The position numbers and the translations under genes were made by a program. The notes below the pieces were generated by a model. The model was given only the letters and a program-made list of their open reading frames with translations. It did no database searches and was not told the origin of the DNA. From an uncultured Oscillibacter sp. (GTDB lineage Bacteria; Bacillota; Clostridia; Oscillospirales; Oscillospiraceae): a stretch of 64,000 bases of DNA. Of the stretch, positions 18,112 to 26,814 are shown in pieces; the first letter of the stretch is position 1; each line of letters begins with the position of its first letter. The stretch spans positions 1-64,000 of the forward strand of contig CAJTZL010000005.1 of assembly GCA_910583695.1 (NCBI GenBank), written 5' to 3'.

Positions 18112-18118
18112 AAAGGAG

Positions 18119-18145
18119 CTGCCGCGCGCGGGCAGTTTCTTTTTG
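18119..18145 (+). terminator. Terminator after tetR
   Basis: CTGCC / GGCAG arms (18119-18123, 18131-18135) enclose a GC-rich loop and are followed by a T-rich tract. Confidence 0.6.
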
Positions 18146-18154
18146 GATATATAG

Positions 18155-18171
18155 AAACCGACGGTCGGTTT
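18155..18171. promoter_or_regulatory. Perfect TetR-type operator before the MFS gene
   Basis: AAACCGACGGTCGGTTT is a perfect 8+1+8 palindrome 28 bp before the MFS start, just after an A/T-rich stretch that could be the -10. It is similar to the repeat over the tetR promoter. Confidence 0.75.
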
Positions 18172-18198
18172 TTAAAATCAAAAAAAAGGAGCGTCCCT

Positions 18199-19440
18199 AT
18201 GAACACAACCCAAGGGCCCCTGTTCCGCCGGGATTTCACCCTGGTGGTCGTCGGGCAGATCATCTCCCTCTTCGGCAGCGCCATCCTGCGCTTTGCCCTG
18301 CCGCTGTACCTGCTGCGGCAGACCGGCTCCCCCGCCCTCTTCGGCGCGGTGGGGGCGGCGGCCTTTGTCCCCGCCGTGCTGTGCGCGCCCCTTGGCGGCG
18401 TGGTGGCGGACCGGGTGAACAAGCGGAACATCATGGTCCTTCTGGACTTCTCCACGGCGGGGCTGATTCTGGCCTTCACCCTTCTTCTGGGCCGGGCCCC
18501 CCTCGTGCCGCTGATGGCGGCCTGCCTCATGCTGCTCTACGGCATTGCCGGGGCCTACCAGCCGGCGGTTCAGGCCAGCATTCCCCTTCTGGCCCGGCCG
18601 GAGCAGCTCACCAGCGCCAACGCGGTCATCAACATGGTGAGCACGCTCTCCGGCCTGCTGGGGCCGGTGGTCGGCGGCGTGCTGTTTGGGGCCTTCGGCA
18701 TCCGGCCCATTCTGTTCGTCGGCATTCTCTGCTTCTTCCTCTCCGCCGTCATGGAGCTCTTCATCCGCATCCCCCACGCGCCCCGGGCGGCGGAGGGCGG
18801 CGTGCTGTCCACGGTCCGGCGGGACCTGGGGGAGAGCTGGCGGTTTGTCCACCGGGAGAAGCCGGTGTTTCTGTCCGTCATGCTGGTGCTGGCTCTTTTT
18901 AATCTGGTGCTCTCCTCCGCCCTGGTGGTGGGCATCCCCGTGGCGGTGGTCCAGACCCTGGGCATGAGCGACAGCCGCCTGGGTCTCACCCAGGGGGCCA
19001 TGGGCCTGGGGGGCCTCTTCGGCGGCCTGCTGACCGCCTGCCTGGGGGCGCGGCTGCCCCTCCGGCGGGGAGGCGCCGTGCTGCTGGCCGCCGGGCTGAC
19101 GGCGGCAGGCATGGGGGCCGTCCTGCTGCCGGGGATTCCCACCGGCCTGGGCTGGTGGGGGGTGACGGCCATGAGCTTTGCCGTCATGGTCCTGTCCACC
19201 ATGCTGGTGGTGGTCCTCAGCGCCGCCGTCCAGGGGCAGACGCCTCCGGAGCTGCTGGGAAAGGTGATGGCCTTCATCATGGCGGTGTCCAACTGCGCGG
19301 CCCCCGTGGGCCAGGCGGTGTACGGGGCCCTGTTCGAGCGCTGCCCGGCCTGGGCGGTCCTCCTGGGGGCCGCCGGGGCGGCGGCGCTGACGGCGGCCTA
19401 CTCCCGGCGGGTGTTCCGGGAGCTGGACGGGGTGCGGTGA
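18199..19440 (+). CDS. MFS transporter
   Basis: The protein is 413 aa with about 12 hydrophobic helices. N-terminal half: FTLVVVGQIISLFGSAILRFALPLYLL, then the motif-A-like loop GGVVADRVNKRNIM. The layout fits the macrolide/drug-efflux MFS subgroup common in Firmicutes; substrate is unknown. Its own promoter region carries the palindrome described above, so TetR control is likely. It converges on the merR gene. Confidence 0.88.
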   Translation: MNTTQGPLFRRDFTLVVVGQIISLFGSAILRFALPLYLLRQTGSPALFGAVGAAAFVPAVLCAPLGGVVADRVNKRNIMVLLDFSTAGLILAFTLLLGRAPLVPLMAACLMLLYGIAGAYQPAVQASIPLLARPEQLTSANAVINMVSTLSGLLGPVVGGVLFGAFGIRPILFVGILCFFLSAVMELFIRIPHAPRAAEGGVLSTVRRDLGESWRFVHREKPVFLSVMLVLALFNLVLSSALVVGIPVAVVQTLGMSDSRLGLTQGAMGLGGLFGGLLTACLGARLPLRRGGAVLLAAGLTAAGMGAVLLPGIPTGLGWWGVTAMSFAVMVLSTMLVVVLSAAVQGQTPPELLGKVMAFIMAVSNCAAPVGQAVYGALFERCPAWAVLLGAAGAAALTAAYSRRVFRELDGVR

Positions 19441-19446
19441 AGGAAA

Positions 19447-19479
19447 GCGCGGAGGCCCCTCTCTCCCCGGCCTCCGCGC
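19447..19479. terminator. Hairpin between MFS and merR genes
   Basis: Perfect 11-bp arms GCGCGGAGGCC / GGCCTCCGCGC (19447-19457, 19469-19479) between convergent genes; no T-run. Confidence 0.6.
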
Positions 19480-19485
19480 CCGTCC

Positions 19486-19866
19486 TCAGCCGTCCCGGAG
19501 CTCCCGCTCCTTCCGGGCCAGCCCCTGGTCGTACTTCTCGATTTTCTCATCCAGCCGGCCCAGGGACCGCCGCATGTCCTCCATCCGCCCCAGCAGCTGC
19601 CGCCGCTGCTCCACCAGAAGGGCCTTCCGGGCCTCCTGAGTCTCCTCCCCCTGCTGGAACAGGCGGCAGTACTCGGTCAGGGCCTCAATGCCCACTCCGG
19701 CGGAGCGCATGCACTTGATCAGCTCCACCCAGCCCAGGGAGGGGGCGTCATAGTCCCGGACGCCCCCCGCAGTCCGGGGCACCGGCGGAATCAGGCCCAC
19801 CCGCTCGTAATACCGGAGGGTGTCGGCGGAAAGGCCGTACCGCTCGCTCACTTCCCGAATCGTCAT
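19486..19866 (-). CDS. MerR-family transcriptional regulator
   Basis: The protein is 126 aa, starting MTIREVSERYGLSADTLRYYERVGLIPPV (winged HTH) after GAAGGAGG; an ATG 26 codons upstream is inside the promoter. A long coiled-coil dimerisation helix follows (about 70-118). There are no effector-domain cysteines, so it is not a metal sensor of the classical kind. Its promoter has the long spacer and palindrome expected for MerR control, so it is at least autoregulated. Confidence 0.9.
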   Translation of the reverse strand: MTIREVSERYGLSADTLRYYERVGLIPPVPRTAGGVRDYDAPSLGWVELIKCMRSAGVGIEALTEYCRLFQQGEETQEARKALLVEQRRQLLGRMEDMRRSLGRLDEKIEKYDQGLARKERELRDG

Positions 19867-19900
19867 GGCTCTGCCTCCTTCTTTCGGGTCTTCTCCCCCC

Positions 19901-19931
19901 AGCATAGCACTTGGAGCGGGCTCCAAGTCAA
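19901..19931 (-). promoter_or_regulatory. MerR-type promoter: 19-bp spacer carrying a perfect operator
   Basis: On the minus strand, TTGACT (19931-19926) and TATGCT (19906-19901) are separated by 19 bp, the distorted spacing that MerR proteins untwist. The palindrome CTTGGAGCGGGCTCCAAG occupies 19910-19927 between them. Confidence 0.85.
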
Positions 19932-20030
19932 GGCCTTTTTCCAAAAAAGGCGGCTGTCCCCCCAGGGCGGACCTGCGGGTTCTCCTCAGGATGAAATGAG
20001 CCGATGGACGCGCCTCTCGACAGCTTGCGT

Positions 20031-20059
20031 TTGACGGACGGGGAAAAATCTGCTAAGAT
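20031..20059 (+). promoter_or_regulatory. Promoter of the SLH protein gene
   Basis: TTGACG (20031-20036) and TAAGAT (20054-20059) are 17 bp apart, 37 bp before the ATG. Confidence 0.6.
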
Positions 20060-20095
20060 AGGGGGCAACGCTTGACCATAAGGAGTGAATCTGCT

Positions 20096-21586
20096 ATGAA
20101 ACGACTGCAACGGATGCTGTCCTGCCTGCTGCTGTGGGGCCTGCTGGCGGGCATGACGGCGCTCCCCGCTTCCGCCCTCTCCGACGTGCCGGAGGACTTC
20201 TGGGCCAGGGAGGACATTGACCGCTGCATATCCCTGCGCTACTTCTACCCGGAGTCCGACGGCAGCTTCGGCGTGGGGAAGGAGATGACCCGGGCCGAGT
20301 TTGTGGTGGTGCTGTGCCGGACCCTGGGCTGGAAGCCCACCTCCCCCGCCCGGGCGGTGTATGAGGACATATCCGAAAAGGAGTGGTACGCCGGCGCCAT
20401 CGAGACCGCCTACCACCGGGGGGCCATCACCAGCCAGGACGGCAGCTTCCGCCCCGGCGACCCCGTCACCCGCAGCGAGGCCGCCGCCATGCTGGTCCGG
20501 GCCCTGGGCTACGGCAGCATTGCCGGGCTGATTCAGGACATGTCCCTGCCCTTCCGGGATGTAAAAGCCAACAACGGCTACATCGTCATGGCCTACGGCC
20601 TGGGGCTGATGGACGGAACCTCCGTCACCGCCTTCTCCCCCGGCGACCACGTCACCCGGGAGCAGGCTGCCGCCATTTTGATGCGCCTCCACGACAAGCT
20701 CCACAACCCCACCACCAGCCGCATCGGCATCGCCGTGTCCTCCGCGGACCTGCCGGAGCTGACGGGCTATGAGGCCGTGGGCGTGGCGGCCGCCAGGCTG
20801 ACCTACAACGGAGCGCCCCAGACGGCCTCCGCCATGGACCCGGAGGAGGCCCGGGCGGTCCGTACCGCCGCCTCCGCCGCCGGAGCCAAGGCCCTGCTCT
20901 ATGTGACCGGCGGAGCCTACCACGTCCGGGAGGGCGAGGGGGAACCGCTGGCGGCGGTCCTGCTCCAGGCGGTGGAGGAGGGGGACTACGACGGCCTCTA
21001 TCTGGACGTCACGGGCCTCACCGCCGTCTCCCAGCGGGACGTCCTCACGGAGGCGGCCCGGCTTCTCCGGGAAAAGCTGGGAACGCGGCCGCTGTACATC
21101 GGGGTGGAGGCCCCCTCCTGGAAGGGCACCGTCTTCGGCTATGACTACGCCGCCCTGGGAGAGGCCGCGGACCGGCTGGTTCTCCGGTTCGACTATAAGA
21201 AGGAAACCGCCGCCGGGCAGACCGTGGCCCCTCTGGAGCCCCTGGAGCAGATTTACTACGCCCTGAACCGCCTCCGGGGCGTGGTGGACGCCGGTAAGCT
21301 GACCCTGCTGCTCACCTCCACCGGCCTCGTCTGGGAGGGCCGTGAGCCCACGTTCCTCACCGGGGAGGAGATCACCGCCCTGGCGGAGGAGCGGACCACC
21401 CGAAGCCATTATTCCGACCGCTACGCCTGCGCCTATCTGGTGCCGGAGGAGAGCCCCGCCGTCTGGTACCTCAACGCGCAGGCCATCCGGGAGCGGACCC
21501 AGCTGGCCCGGCTCTTCGGCGGGGGACACCTGTGCCTTTCGGACCTGAACCACGCGCTGCCGGAAGTGCTGGAGGCCATGCCGTAA
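20096..21586 (+). CDS. SLH-domain surface protein with a degenerate GH18-like C-terminal domain
   Basis: The protein is 496 aa with a signal peptide (MKRLQRMLSCLLLWGLLAGMTALPASA). Three S-layer-homology repeats cover about 28-200 (DVPEDFWAREDIDRC, YEDISEKEWYAGAIETAYHRG, FRDVKANNGYIVMAYGLGLMDG). These anchor proteins to wall polysaccharide. Residues 230-490 follow a glycosidase-18-like barrel order; the strand DYDGLYLDVTGL sits where GH18 enzymes have DxxDxDxE, but the catalytic Glu is Thr here, so it may bind rather than cleave glycans. The GH18 reading is inference. RBS AAGGAG lies 10 nt before the ATG. Confidence 0.82.
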   Translation: MKRLQRMLSCLLLWGLLAGMTALPASALSDVPEDFWAREDIDRCISLRYFYPESDGSFGVGKEMTRAEFVVVLCRTLGWKPTSPARAVYEDISEKEWYAGAIETAYHRGAITSQDGSFRPGDPVTRSEAAAMLVRALGYGSIAGLIQDMSLPFRDVKANNGYIVMAYGLGLMDGTSVTAFSPGDHVTREQAAAILMRLHDKLHNPTTSRIGIAVSSADLPELTGYEAVGVAAARLTYNGAPQTASAMDPEEARAVRTAASAAGAKALLYVTGGAYHVREGEGEPLAAVLLQAVEEGDYDGLYLDVTGLTAVSQRDVLTEAARLLREKLGTRPLYIGVEAPSWKGTVFGYDYAALGEAADRLVLRFDYKKETAAGQTVAPLEPLEQIYYALNRLRGVVDAGKLTLLLTSTGLVWEGREPTFLTGEEITALAEERTTRSHYSDRYACAYLVPEESPAVWYLNAQAIRERTQLARLFGGGHLCLSDLNHALPEVLEAMP

Positions 21587-21611
21587 GGCTCCTGAGTTCC
21601 CATAAAGGACC

Positions 21612-21651
21612 AGAGCAAGGCCCCCGTCCGAATGGATGGGGGCCTTGCTCT
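21612..21651. terminator. Bidirectional terminator
   Basis: Perfect 14-bp arms (21612-21625 and 21638-21651, AGAGCAAGGCCCCC and complement) between convergent genes. Confidence 0.8.
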
Positions 21652-21681
21652 TGGGTTCCCTCGGTTCCGCAGGGGGCGCGC

Positions 21682-22092
21682 TTACAGGAAGCGCTGCATG
21701 CCCTCGGTGGCGGAGGCGGGGTCGGCGCTGATGGTGACGGTGAATTTGATGTTGTTCCGCTCGCCGAAGCCGTCCAGCCAGTTCAGGAAGGTCTCGGTCT
21801 CCCCGTCCACCTCTCTGCCCACGATTTTGCAGAAGTTGTCGATGAACATGTGGGAGATGTCGTAGTTGCCCGCGTGGAGGCCGCTGATGAAACCCTGGAG
21901 CAGGTCGTAGCCGTTGAGCTTGTATTCATGCGCGTCGATCAGGCGGATGTGATAGTGGATATCGTAGGTCATGTTTCGGTTGGCCTCAATGCAGACCACG
22001 TTTCCGGGTTCGTCTTTCGCCGCGTTGTTGATCAATTCGATGAGCTGCTTGGTTTTGCCGGAACCTTTCATGCCCATAATCAATCTAACCAT
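21682..22092 (-). CDS. Small P-loop ATPase of unknown function
   Basis: The protein is 136 aa. A Walker A motif GMKGSGKT occupies residues 7-14 and a hydrophobic strand ending in Asp (SHMFIDNFCKIVG) could be Walker B. Such short proteins are often mis-annotated as twitching-motility proteins in Clostridia. No partner is evident; it is monocistronic between the SLH gene and dacF. Confidence 0.75.
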   Translation of the reverse strand: MVRLIMGMKGSGKTKQLIELINNAAKDEPGNVVCIEANRNMTYDIHYHIRLIDAHEYKLNGYDLLQGFISGLHAGNYDISHMFIDNFCKIVGREVDGETETFLNWLDGFGERNNIKFTVTISADPASATEGMQRFL

Positions 22093-22213
22093 AGTAAAAC
22101 ACTCCTGTCATTTTAAATTGCCGTGACCTTGTACGATAAGGATACCACACTCCGGCGGAAAAAACAATGCATAAATCACATTTTGCCAATTGTTCACAGA
22201 AAGGGGCTTCCCC

Positions 22214-23335
22214 TCACCCCGCCAGACAGGCGGTCCGCAGCAGGCGCAGGAGCATCTGCCCGTATGTCACCCGGGGCACCTCCTCTCCCGCCAGCAGGGG
22301 AATCTCCGCCACGACCTCCTCCCCGGAAGAAACGGTGAGGGTCCCCAGCCGGTCCCCCAGGGCCACGGGGGCGGCGGCGGATTCCGCCAGGGCCACGGAC
22401 TGGGTGAGGTTTCCCGCCTTGGCCTTCTCCAGCAGCAGCGTCCCCCCCTCGCCGGGCACCGGCTGGACGGTGGCCTGGGCCCCCAGCTCCACCGGGACGG
22501 GAGGCAGGGCCTGCTCCGGGACGATGTTCCGCAGGGCATAATTGGCAAAGCCGTGGTTCAGCAGGGTCTGGGCGTCCTCAAACCGCTGGGCGGAGGTGGC
22601 CCCCTTCATGACCACGGCGATGAGCTCCATGCCCTCCCGCTCCGCCGTGGCGGAGAGGCAGTACAGGGCGCTGTCGGTGGACCCGGTTTTCAGCCCCGTG
22701 GCCCCTTCGTAGAAGCGCACCAGCCGGTTGGTGTTCACCAGCTGAGACTCTCCGCCCCGCAGGGTGTCCATCCAGATGGTGGTGTACTGCCGGATGTCCG
22801 GGTGGTTCAAAATCAGCTCCCGGCTCATGAGGGCGATGTCGTAGGCGGAGGTGACGTGGCCCGTCGCCGGGAGGCCCGTGGCGTTTCGGAAGGTGGTGTC
22901 CGCCATGCCCAGCTCCGCCGCCCGCCGGTTCATCCGCTCCACAAAGGCCTCCTCGCTGCCCGCCACGGCCTCCGCCAGGGCCACGGCACAGTCGTTGGCG
23001 GAGACCACGCAGACGGCCTTCAGCATGTCGCTGACGCTGAGCTGCTCGTGCTCCTTCAGCCAGATCTGGGACCCGCCCATGGAGCAGGCGTGGGCGGAGG
23101 CGGTGATCATGTCGTCGTAGCCCAGCTGCCCGCCGTCCACCGCCTCCATGGTCAGCAGCAGCGTCATGACCTTGGTGACGCTGGCGGGCTCCAGCTGCTT
23201 GTGCTCATCCTTGGCAAACAGAACCTTCCCCGTCTCCTTCTCCATCAAAATGGCCGACGGCGCGGACACCTCCACCGCCCGGGCGCCGGTGGTCAGCAGC
23301 AGCGCGGCCAGCAGCAGCGCAATTCCTCGTTTCAT
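22214..23335 (-). CDS. dacF: D-alanyl-D-alanine carboxypeptidase (DacF-like, S11 family)
   Basis: The protein is 373 aa with a signal peptide (residues 1-20). Active-site motifs: S52-V-T-K55 (SxxK), S112-A-N114 (SxN), K216-T-G218 (KTG). A C-terminal beta-rich domain follows (about 260-373). These penicillin-binding proteins trim the terminal D-Ala from peptidoglycan stem peptides outside the membrane; in spore formers DacF acts on cortex cross-linking. No amphipathic membrane anchor is obvious at the C-terminus. Confidence 0.92.
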   Translation of the reverse strand: MKRGIALLLAALLLTTGARAVEVSAPSAILMEKETGKVLFAKDEHKQLEPASVTKVMTLLLTMEAVDGGQLGYDDMITASAHACSMGGSQIWLKEHEQLSVSDMLKAVCVVSANDCAVALAEAVAGSEEAFVERMNRRAAELGMADTTFRNATGLPATGHVTSAYDIALMSRELILNHPDIRQYTTIWMDTLRGGESQLVNTNRLVRFYEGATGLKTGSTDSALYCLSATAEREGMELIAVVMKGATSAQRFEDAQTLLNHGFANYALRNIVPEQALPPVPVELGAQATVQPVPGEGGTLLLEKAKAGNLTQSVALAESAAAPVALGDRLGTLTVSSGEEVVAEIPLLAGEEVPRVTYGQMLLRLLRTACLAG

Positions 23336-23451
23336 GATGATCCCCCTTTTTGCTTGTCTCGGTTAAGCCTATGAGGCAGGCGGGACATTCATACCTCCCT
23401 GCCCCGTACGCCCGCAAATCGCGCCGCAGGATGCCCCCCGGGCAAAACCCT

Positions 23452-23480
23452 TTGACCGGGCCGGGAAAATGTGCTATGCT
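23452..23480 (+). promoter_or_regulatory. Promoter of galM
   Basis: TTGACC (23452-23457) and TATGCT (23475-23480) are 17 bp apart, 36 bp before the ATG. Confidence 0.65.
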
Positions 23481-23515
23481 GAACGCATCTTATAAGAAAG
23501 AAAGAGGGGATTTCC

Positions 23516-24571
23516 ATGCCGTCTCCCATTCCCTTCGGCGTCATGCCGGACGGTACGGCGGTCGAATGCCACACCCTGCAGTGCGGGGACTTGTCCTGCC
23601 AGATCATCACCTTCGGAGGCTCTCTCCAGTCCCTCCGGGTCCCGGACCGGACGGGGAAGCCCGTGGACGTGCTCCTGGGCTTTGACGCCCTGGAGCCCTA
23701 CCGAACCCACGGCAAATCCCTGGGGGCCCTGGTGGGCCGGTACGCCAACCGCATCGGCGGAGCCGCCTTCACCCTGAACGGAACCGTCTATACCCTGGCC
23801 GCCAACAACAACGGGGTCAACCACCTCCACGGCGGAAGGGTGGGCTTCAACCAGCGGGTCTGGACCGTGGAGGACGCCGGGGCGGACCGCCTGACCCTCT
23901 CCCTGTTCAGCCCCGACGGGGAGGAGGGCTACCCCGGAAACCTGACGGTCCGGGCCGCCTACCTTCTGACGGAGGAGGGCCTGACCATCGAGTACCGGGC
24001 CGTGTGCGACCGGGACACCGTCTGCAGCCTGACGAACCACGCCTATTTCAACCTCTCCGGCCACGACAGCGGCCCGGTCCTGGACCAGACCATCCAGCTC
24101 CTGGCGGATTTCTACACCCCCACGGACCCCCTGTCCATCCCCACCGGGGAGATCGCCCCGGTGGAGGGCACCCCCATGGACCTGCGGCAGCCCACGCCCA
24201 TCGGGGCCCGCATCGACGAGGACTTCCCCCAGCTCCTCCAGGCCGGGGGCTACGACCACAACTGGATTCCCAACGGGGAGCCGGGGACCCTCCGGCCCAT
24301 CGCCCGGGCCGCCTCCGCCGCCACCGGCATCACCATGGAGGTCCTCTCCACCCTCCCCGGCGTCCAGTTCTACACGGGGAACTACCTGGACGGCTGTCCC
24401 GCCGGAAAGGGCGGCGCGGCCTACGCCAACCGCTGGGGCTTCTGCCTGGAGACCCAGTTCTATCCCGACTCTCCCAACCACGCCAATTTCCCCTCCTGCG
24501 TCCTCCGGGCGGGGGAGGAGTTTCGCCACACGGCGGCGTTCCGCTTCACCGCGGAGCAGGCCGCCCGGTGA
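23516..24571 (+). CDS. galM: Aldose 1-epimerase (galactose mutarotase)
   Basis: The protein is 351 aa. Family motifs: GRYANRIGGAAFTLNG, LAANNNGVNHLHGG (substrate and catalytic His region), LTNHAYFNLSGH (catalytic His), YDHNW, and CLETQFYPDSPNHANFPS with the catalytic Glu. It interconverts alpha and beta anomers of galactose or glucose in the cytoplasm. Starts 6 nt after an AAGAGGGG site. Monocistronic. Confidence 0.95.
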   Translation: MPSPIPFGVMPDGTAVECHTLQCGDLSCQIITFGGSLQSLRVPDRTGKPVDVLLGFDALEPYRTHGKSLGALVGRYANRIGGAAFTLNGTVYTLAANNNGVNHLHGGRVGFNQRVWTVEDAGADRLTLSLFSPDGEEGYPGNLTVRAAYLLTEEGLTIEYRAVCDRDTVCSLTNHAYFNLSGHDSGPVLDQTIQLLADFYTPTDPLSIPTGEIAPVEGTPMDLRQPTPIGARIDEDFPQLLQAGGYDHNWIPNGEPGTLRPIARAASAATGITMEVLSTLPGVQFYTGNYLDGCPAGKGGAAYANRWGFCLETQFYPDSPNHANFPSCVLRAGEEFRHTAAFRFTAEQAAR

Positions 24572-24723
24572 CGGGAGGGATAGGGCGGTTTCACTCTCCG
24601 CCGGAAAGGCCGGAGTGTGCTCTTCGAAAATCCCGGCTCTCCGGCGTTTCCGCACCGGTTCGGCTTCACATGCCATGCCTGCCTTTGCCATCCGGCAATC
24701 GCAGGCGGAAAGGATTGCTTATC

Positions 24724-25371
24724 ATGAAAAAGAGAATCTGCGCCGCCGCATTCGCGGTCTGCATGACCCTGCTTTTGGGAACCGGCTGTTCCGGAAAGCA
24801 GCCGCCCCAGGAACCCGCCCAGGATTCCGGCCCTGCGGCTCCGGAGTCTGATGCCGCCGCCCCGGAAAATGCGGCCAAGGGGTCCTGCACGGCGGTCATT
24901 GAGGTCGACGGATACGGCACGATCATCCTTGCGCTGGACGAGGCCGCGGCGCCCGTAACCACAGAAAATTTCGTATCGCTGGCACAAGCGGGCTTTTACG
25001 ACGGCCTGACGTTCCATCGCATCATAGAGGGGTTCATGATTCAGGGCGGCGACCCCAACGGCGACGGAACCGGCGGCAGCGAACAGACGATCCAGGGAGA
25101 ATTTAGAGTGAACGGCGTGGAAAACAACCTGTCCCACACGCGGGGCGCAATTTCCATGGCCCGCTCTCAGGATTACAACAGCGCCAGCTCTCAATTCTTC
25201 ATCGTCCACGAGGACAGCACGTTCCTGGACGGCAGCTATGCCGCGTTTGGATATGTGACGGAGGGCATGGAGGTGGTAGACGCCATTTGCGCAGACGCGG
25301 AACCGACGGACGGCAACGGCTCCATCGCCTCTGAGAATCAGCCGGTGATCCGCAGCGTCACCATCCGGTAA
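24724..25371 (+). CDS. Cyclophilin-type peptidyl-prolyl isomerase, lipoprotein
   Basis: The protein is 215 aa. Lipoprotein signal MKKRICAAAFAVCMTLLLGTGCSG with the acylated Cys at 22. An Ala/Pro/Glu-rich linker precedes a cyclophilin domain (about 55-215): TTENFVSLAQAGFYDGLTFHRIIEGFMIQGGDPNG-type core, SSQFFIVHEDSTFLDG. It probably folds secreted proteins at the outer face of the membrane. The start at 24724 is chosen by the signal peptide and GGAAAGGA upstream. Confidence 0.93.
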   Translation: MKKRICAAAFAVCMTLLLGTGCSGKQPPQEPAQDSGPAAPESDAAAPENAAKGSCTAVIEVDGYGTIILALDEAAAPVTTENFVSLAQAGFYDGLTFHRIIEGFMIQGGDPNGDGTGGSEQTIQGEFRVNGVENNLSHTRGAISMARSQDYNSASSQFFIVHEDSTFLDGSYAAFGYVTEGMEVVDAICADAEPTDGNGSIASENQPVIRSVTIR

Positions 25372-26522
25372 ACGGGGCCGCCCGGCTCTCCCGAAAAGCG
25401 CCCCCGGCTCACGGGGTCTCCCCCCAGCAGCCGCGTGATTTTAATAAAGAACGCATCCATCTGTCCCTGCACGGGTACCAGAATATCCGGTCCGGCAAAC
25501 AGGCCATCTGCACATGACGGCAGATGGCCTGATGGAAGGAGGTCCCTGGCATCTATAACACCTTGTTGGAGGATATGATATTCTCCTCAGATATCACTGC
25601 TTCTACTACCACGGATACCACCAAAAATACCGTTACAATAAAAAATTCTAATACTATAGAAAATTTTAGTGACCTCATTAAAAACCACCTTGCAGCAAGG
25701 CTTAACAATGGGCCTAAACGTTTGCAGAATATAGCCGGCAATCCTTTTGATGTTACCGATGATCTCTTCCTGAAGGAATCCGATTTTTCTTAAACGGTAT
25801 TGCACTGATCTGTTGCATTGCGGCGAATAGCAGTTGCCCTCAGCTTCCGCCGGGATGCCGGTAAAGGACGGTTTCATCGCACCTTTAGTAAGGGTATGCC
25901 GGTCCTTCCTAGCTTCCCGGCGGACCTTGGCACACTGAGGCGGATGTCCAGCCATATTTTTCAAGAGCCGCTGGGTATCCGCCTCTTCCAGATCCGGAAA
26001 GAGCAGAAGAAAAGGGTTCCAAGCCGAAAGGCAGTGGCCGTGAAAGCGTTGACGGGATAGCTCCGTCAGACCGCGATGTACCATGGAGACTCTCATTGAA
26101 ACGCCCCGCCGGCATTCCCGGCAGGGGGCGGCAGGAAAAACCTGTCTCCTGACAAAAATGCCCTGGGGTGTTTTAAATATAGAGAACAGGAAAATCAAGT
26201 ATACCGAATATAGTCTCTTTCGGATAGTCTTTCCTTATGTTTCGGCTGGCAATATTTTAAATGCAGGTTTTGCGAATATAATAGACCTTTTTCGGATTTT
26301 GCTTTTTGGGGGAAGGGTGCCCGGCTCTCAAATAAGCACGGTTCATCTGTCCAGATTGGCTGTGGCAATTCAGGATTCCCAAGGTGTCCGCAGCAGCGGC
26401 TGGAGACACGGGGGATACTGCAAGTTCTTCGAAAGAAAAAATCCAAGATAAACTGAAAAAAAGGCTTGCATTTCCAGGGGAAGTGTGCTACTATGATAAA
26501 GCTGTATAGGAAAGCCCTATAT
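25372..26522. other. Gene-poor, AT-shifted stretch before tRNA-Arg
   Basis: No gene could be supported in this ~1.15 kb. Short open frames (for example 25563-25793 plus, 76 codons) have no ribosome site and no recognisable motif. A 12-bp perfect hairpin sits at 25500-25531 (CAGGCCATCTGC and complement), probably a terminator of the cyclophilin gene. Base composition drops from 25.55 kb onward, as expected for imported or decaying DNA. Confidence 0.5.
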
Positions 26523-26599
26523 GCGCCCTTAGCTCAGCTGGATAGAGCGTCTGGCTACGGACCAGAAGGCCGGGGGTTCGAATCCCTCAGGGCGTACCA
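26523..26599 (+). tRNA. tRNA-Arg (ACG)
   Basis: The 77-nt cloverleaf is complete with encoded CCA. The acceptor arms are GCGCCCT and AGGGCGT. The anticodon stem TCTGG / CCAGA encloses the loop CTACGGA, so the anticodon is ACG. The T loop is GTTCGAA. Its last 46 nt (26554-26599) recur exactly at 46627-46672 and 54861-54906 on the minus strand, marking it as an integration target. Confidence 0.95.
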
Positions 26600-26697
26600 A
26601 ATCCACGGAAATTCGTTGAATTTCCGTGGATTTGTTTTTGTTTTCACAACTTTTTCGGGTAGTTGGATTTTGCGGTGGACGGTTGACCCAAGCCGTG
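26599..26697 (+). repeat. Attachment-site arm next to tRNA-Arg (hairpin plus integrase arm repeat)
   Basis: A perfect 16-bp hairpin (26599-26633) followed by T-rich DNA would terminate the tRNA transcript. The hairpin and the following ~65 nt, up to GACCCAAGCCGTGA, match in inverted orientation the DNA just outside the integrase gene at 54762-54860 and its remnant at 46515-46626. So a tyrosine-integrase element is or was joined here, although no integrase gene follows. Confidence 0.8.
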
Positions 26698-26814
26698 AAG
26701 GATGCGGTGAGGTTCCAGCGAAAAAATTTTTCTTCCATGACCCGCTTTCAGGGATTCAAGTCACATGAAAAAGAACGGGTAAAATACAGATTTTGATTTC
26801 CCACGGGGCAAGCG

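Noticed and set aside
25587..26198. 203-codon minus-strand frame
   Set aside because: Considered as a transposase remnant but no catalytic motif or inverted ends found.
26466..26768. Open frame running through tRNA-Arg
   Set aside because: It is a by-product of the tRNA and attachment-site sequence; the same false frame appears at the copies near 46.6 and 54.8 kb.
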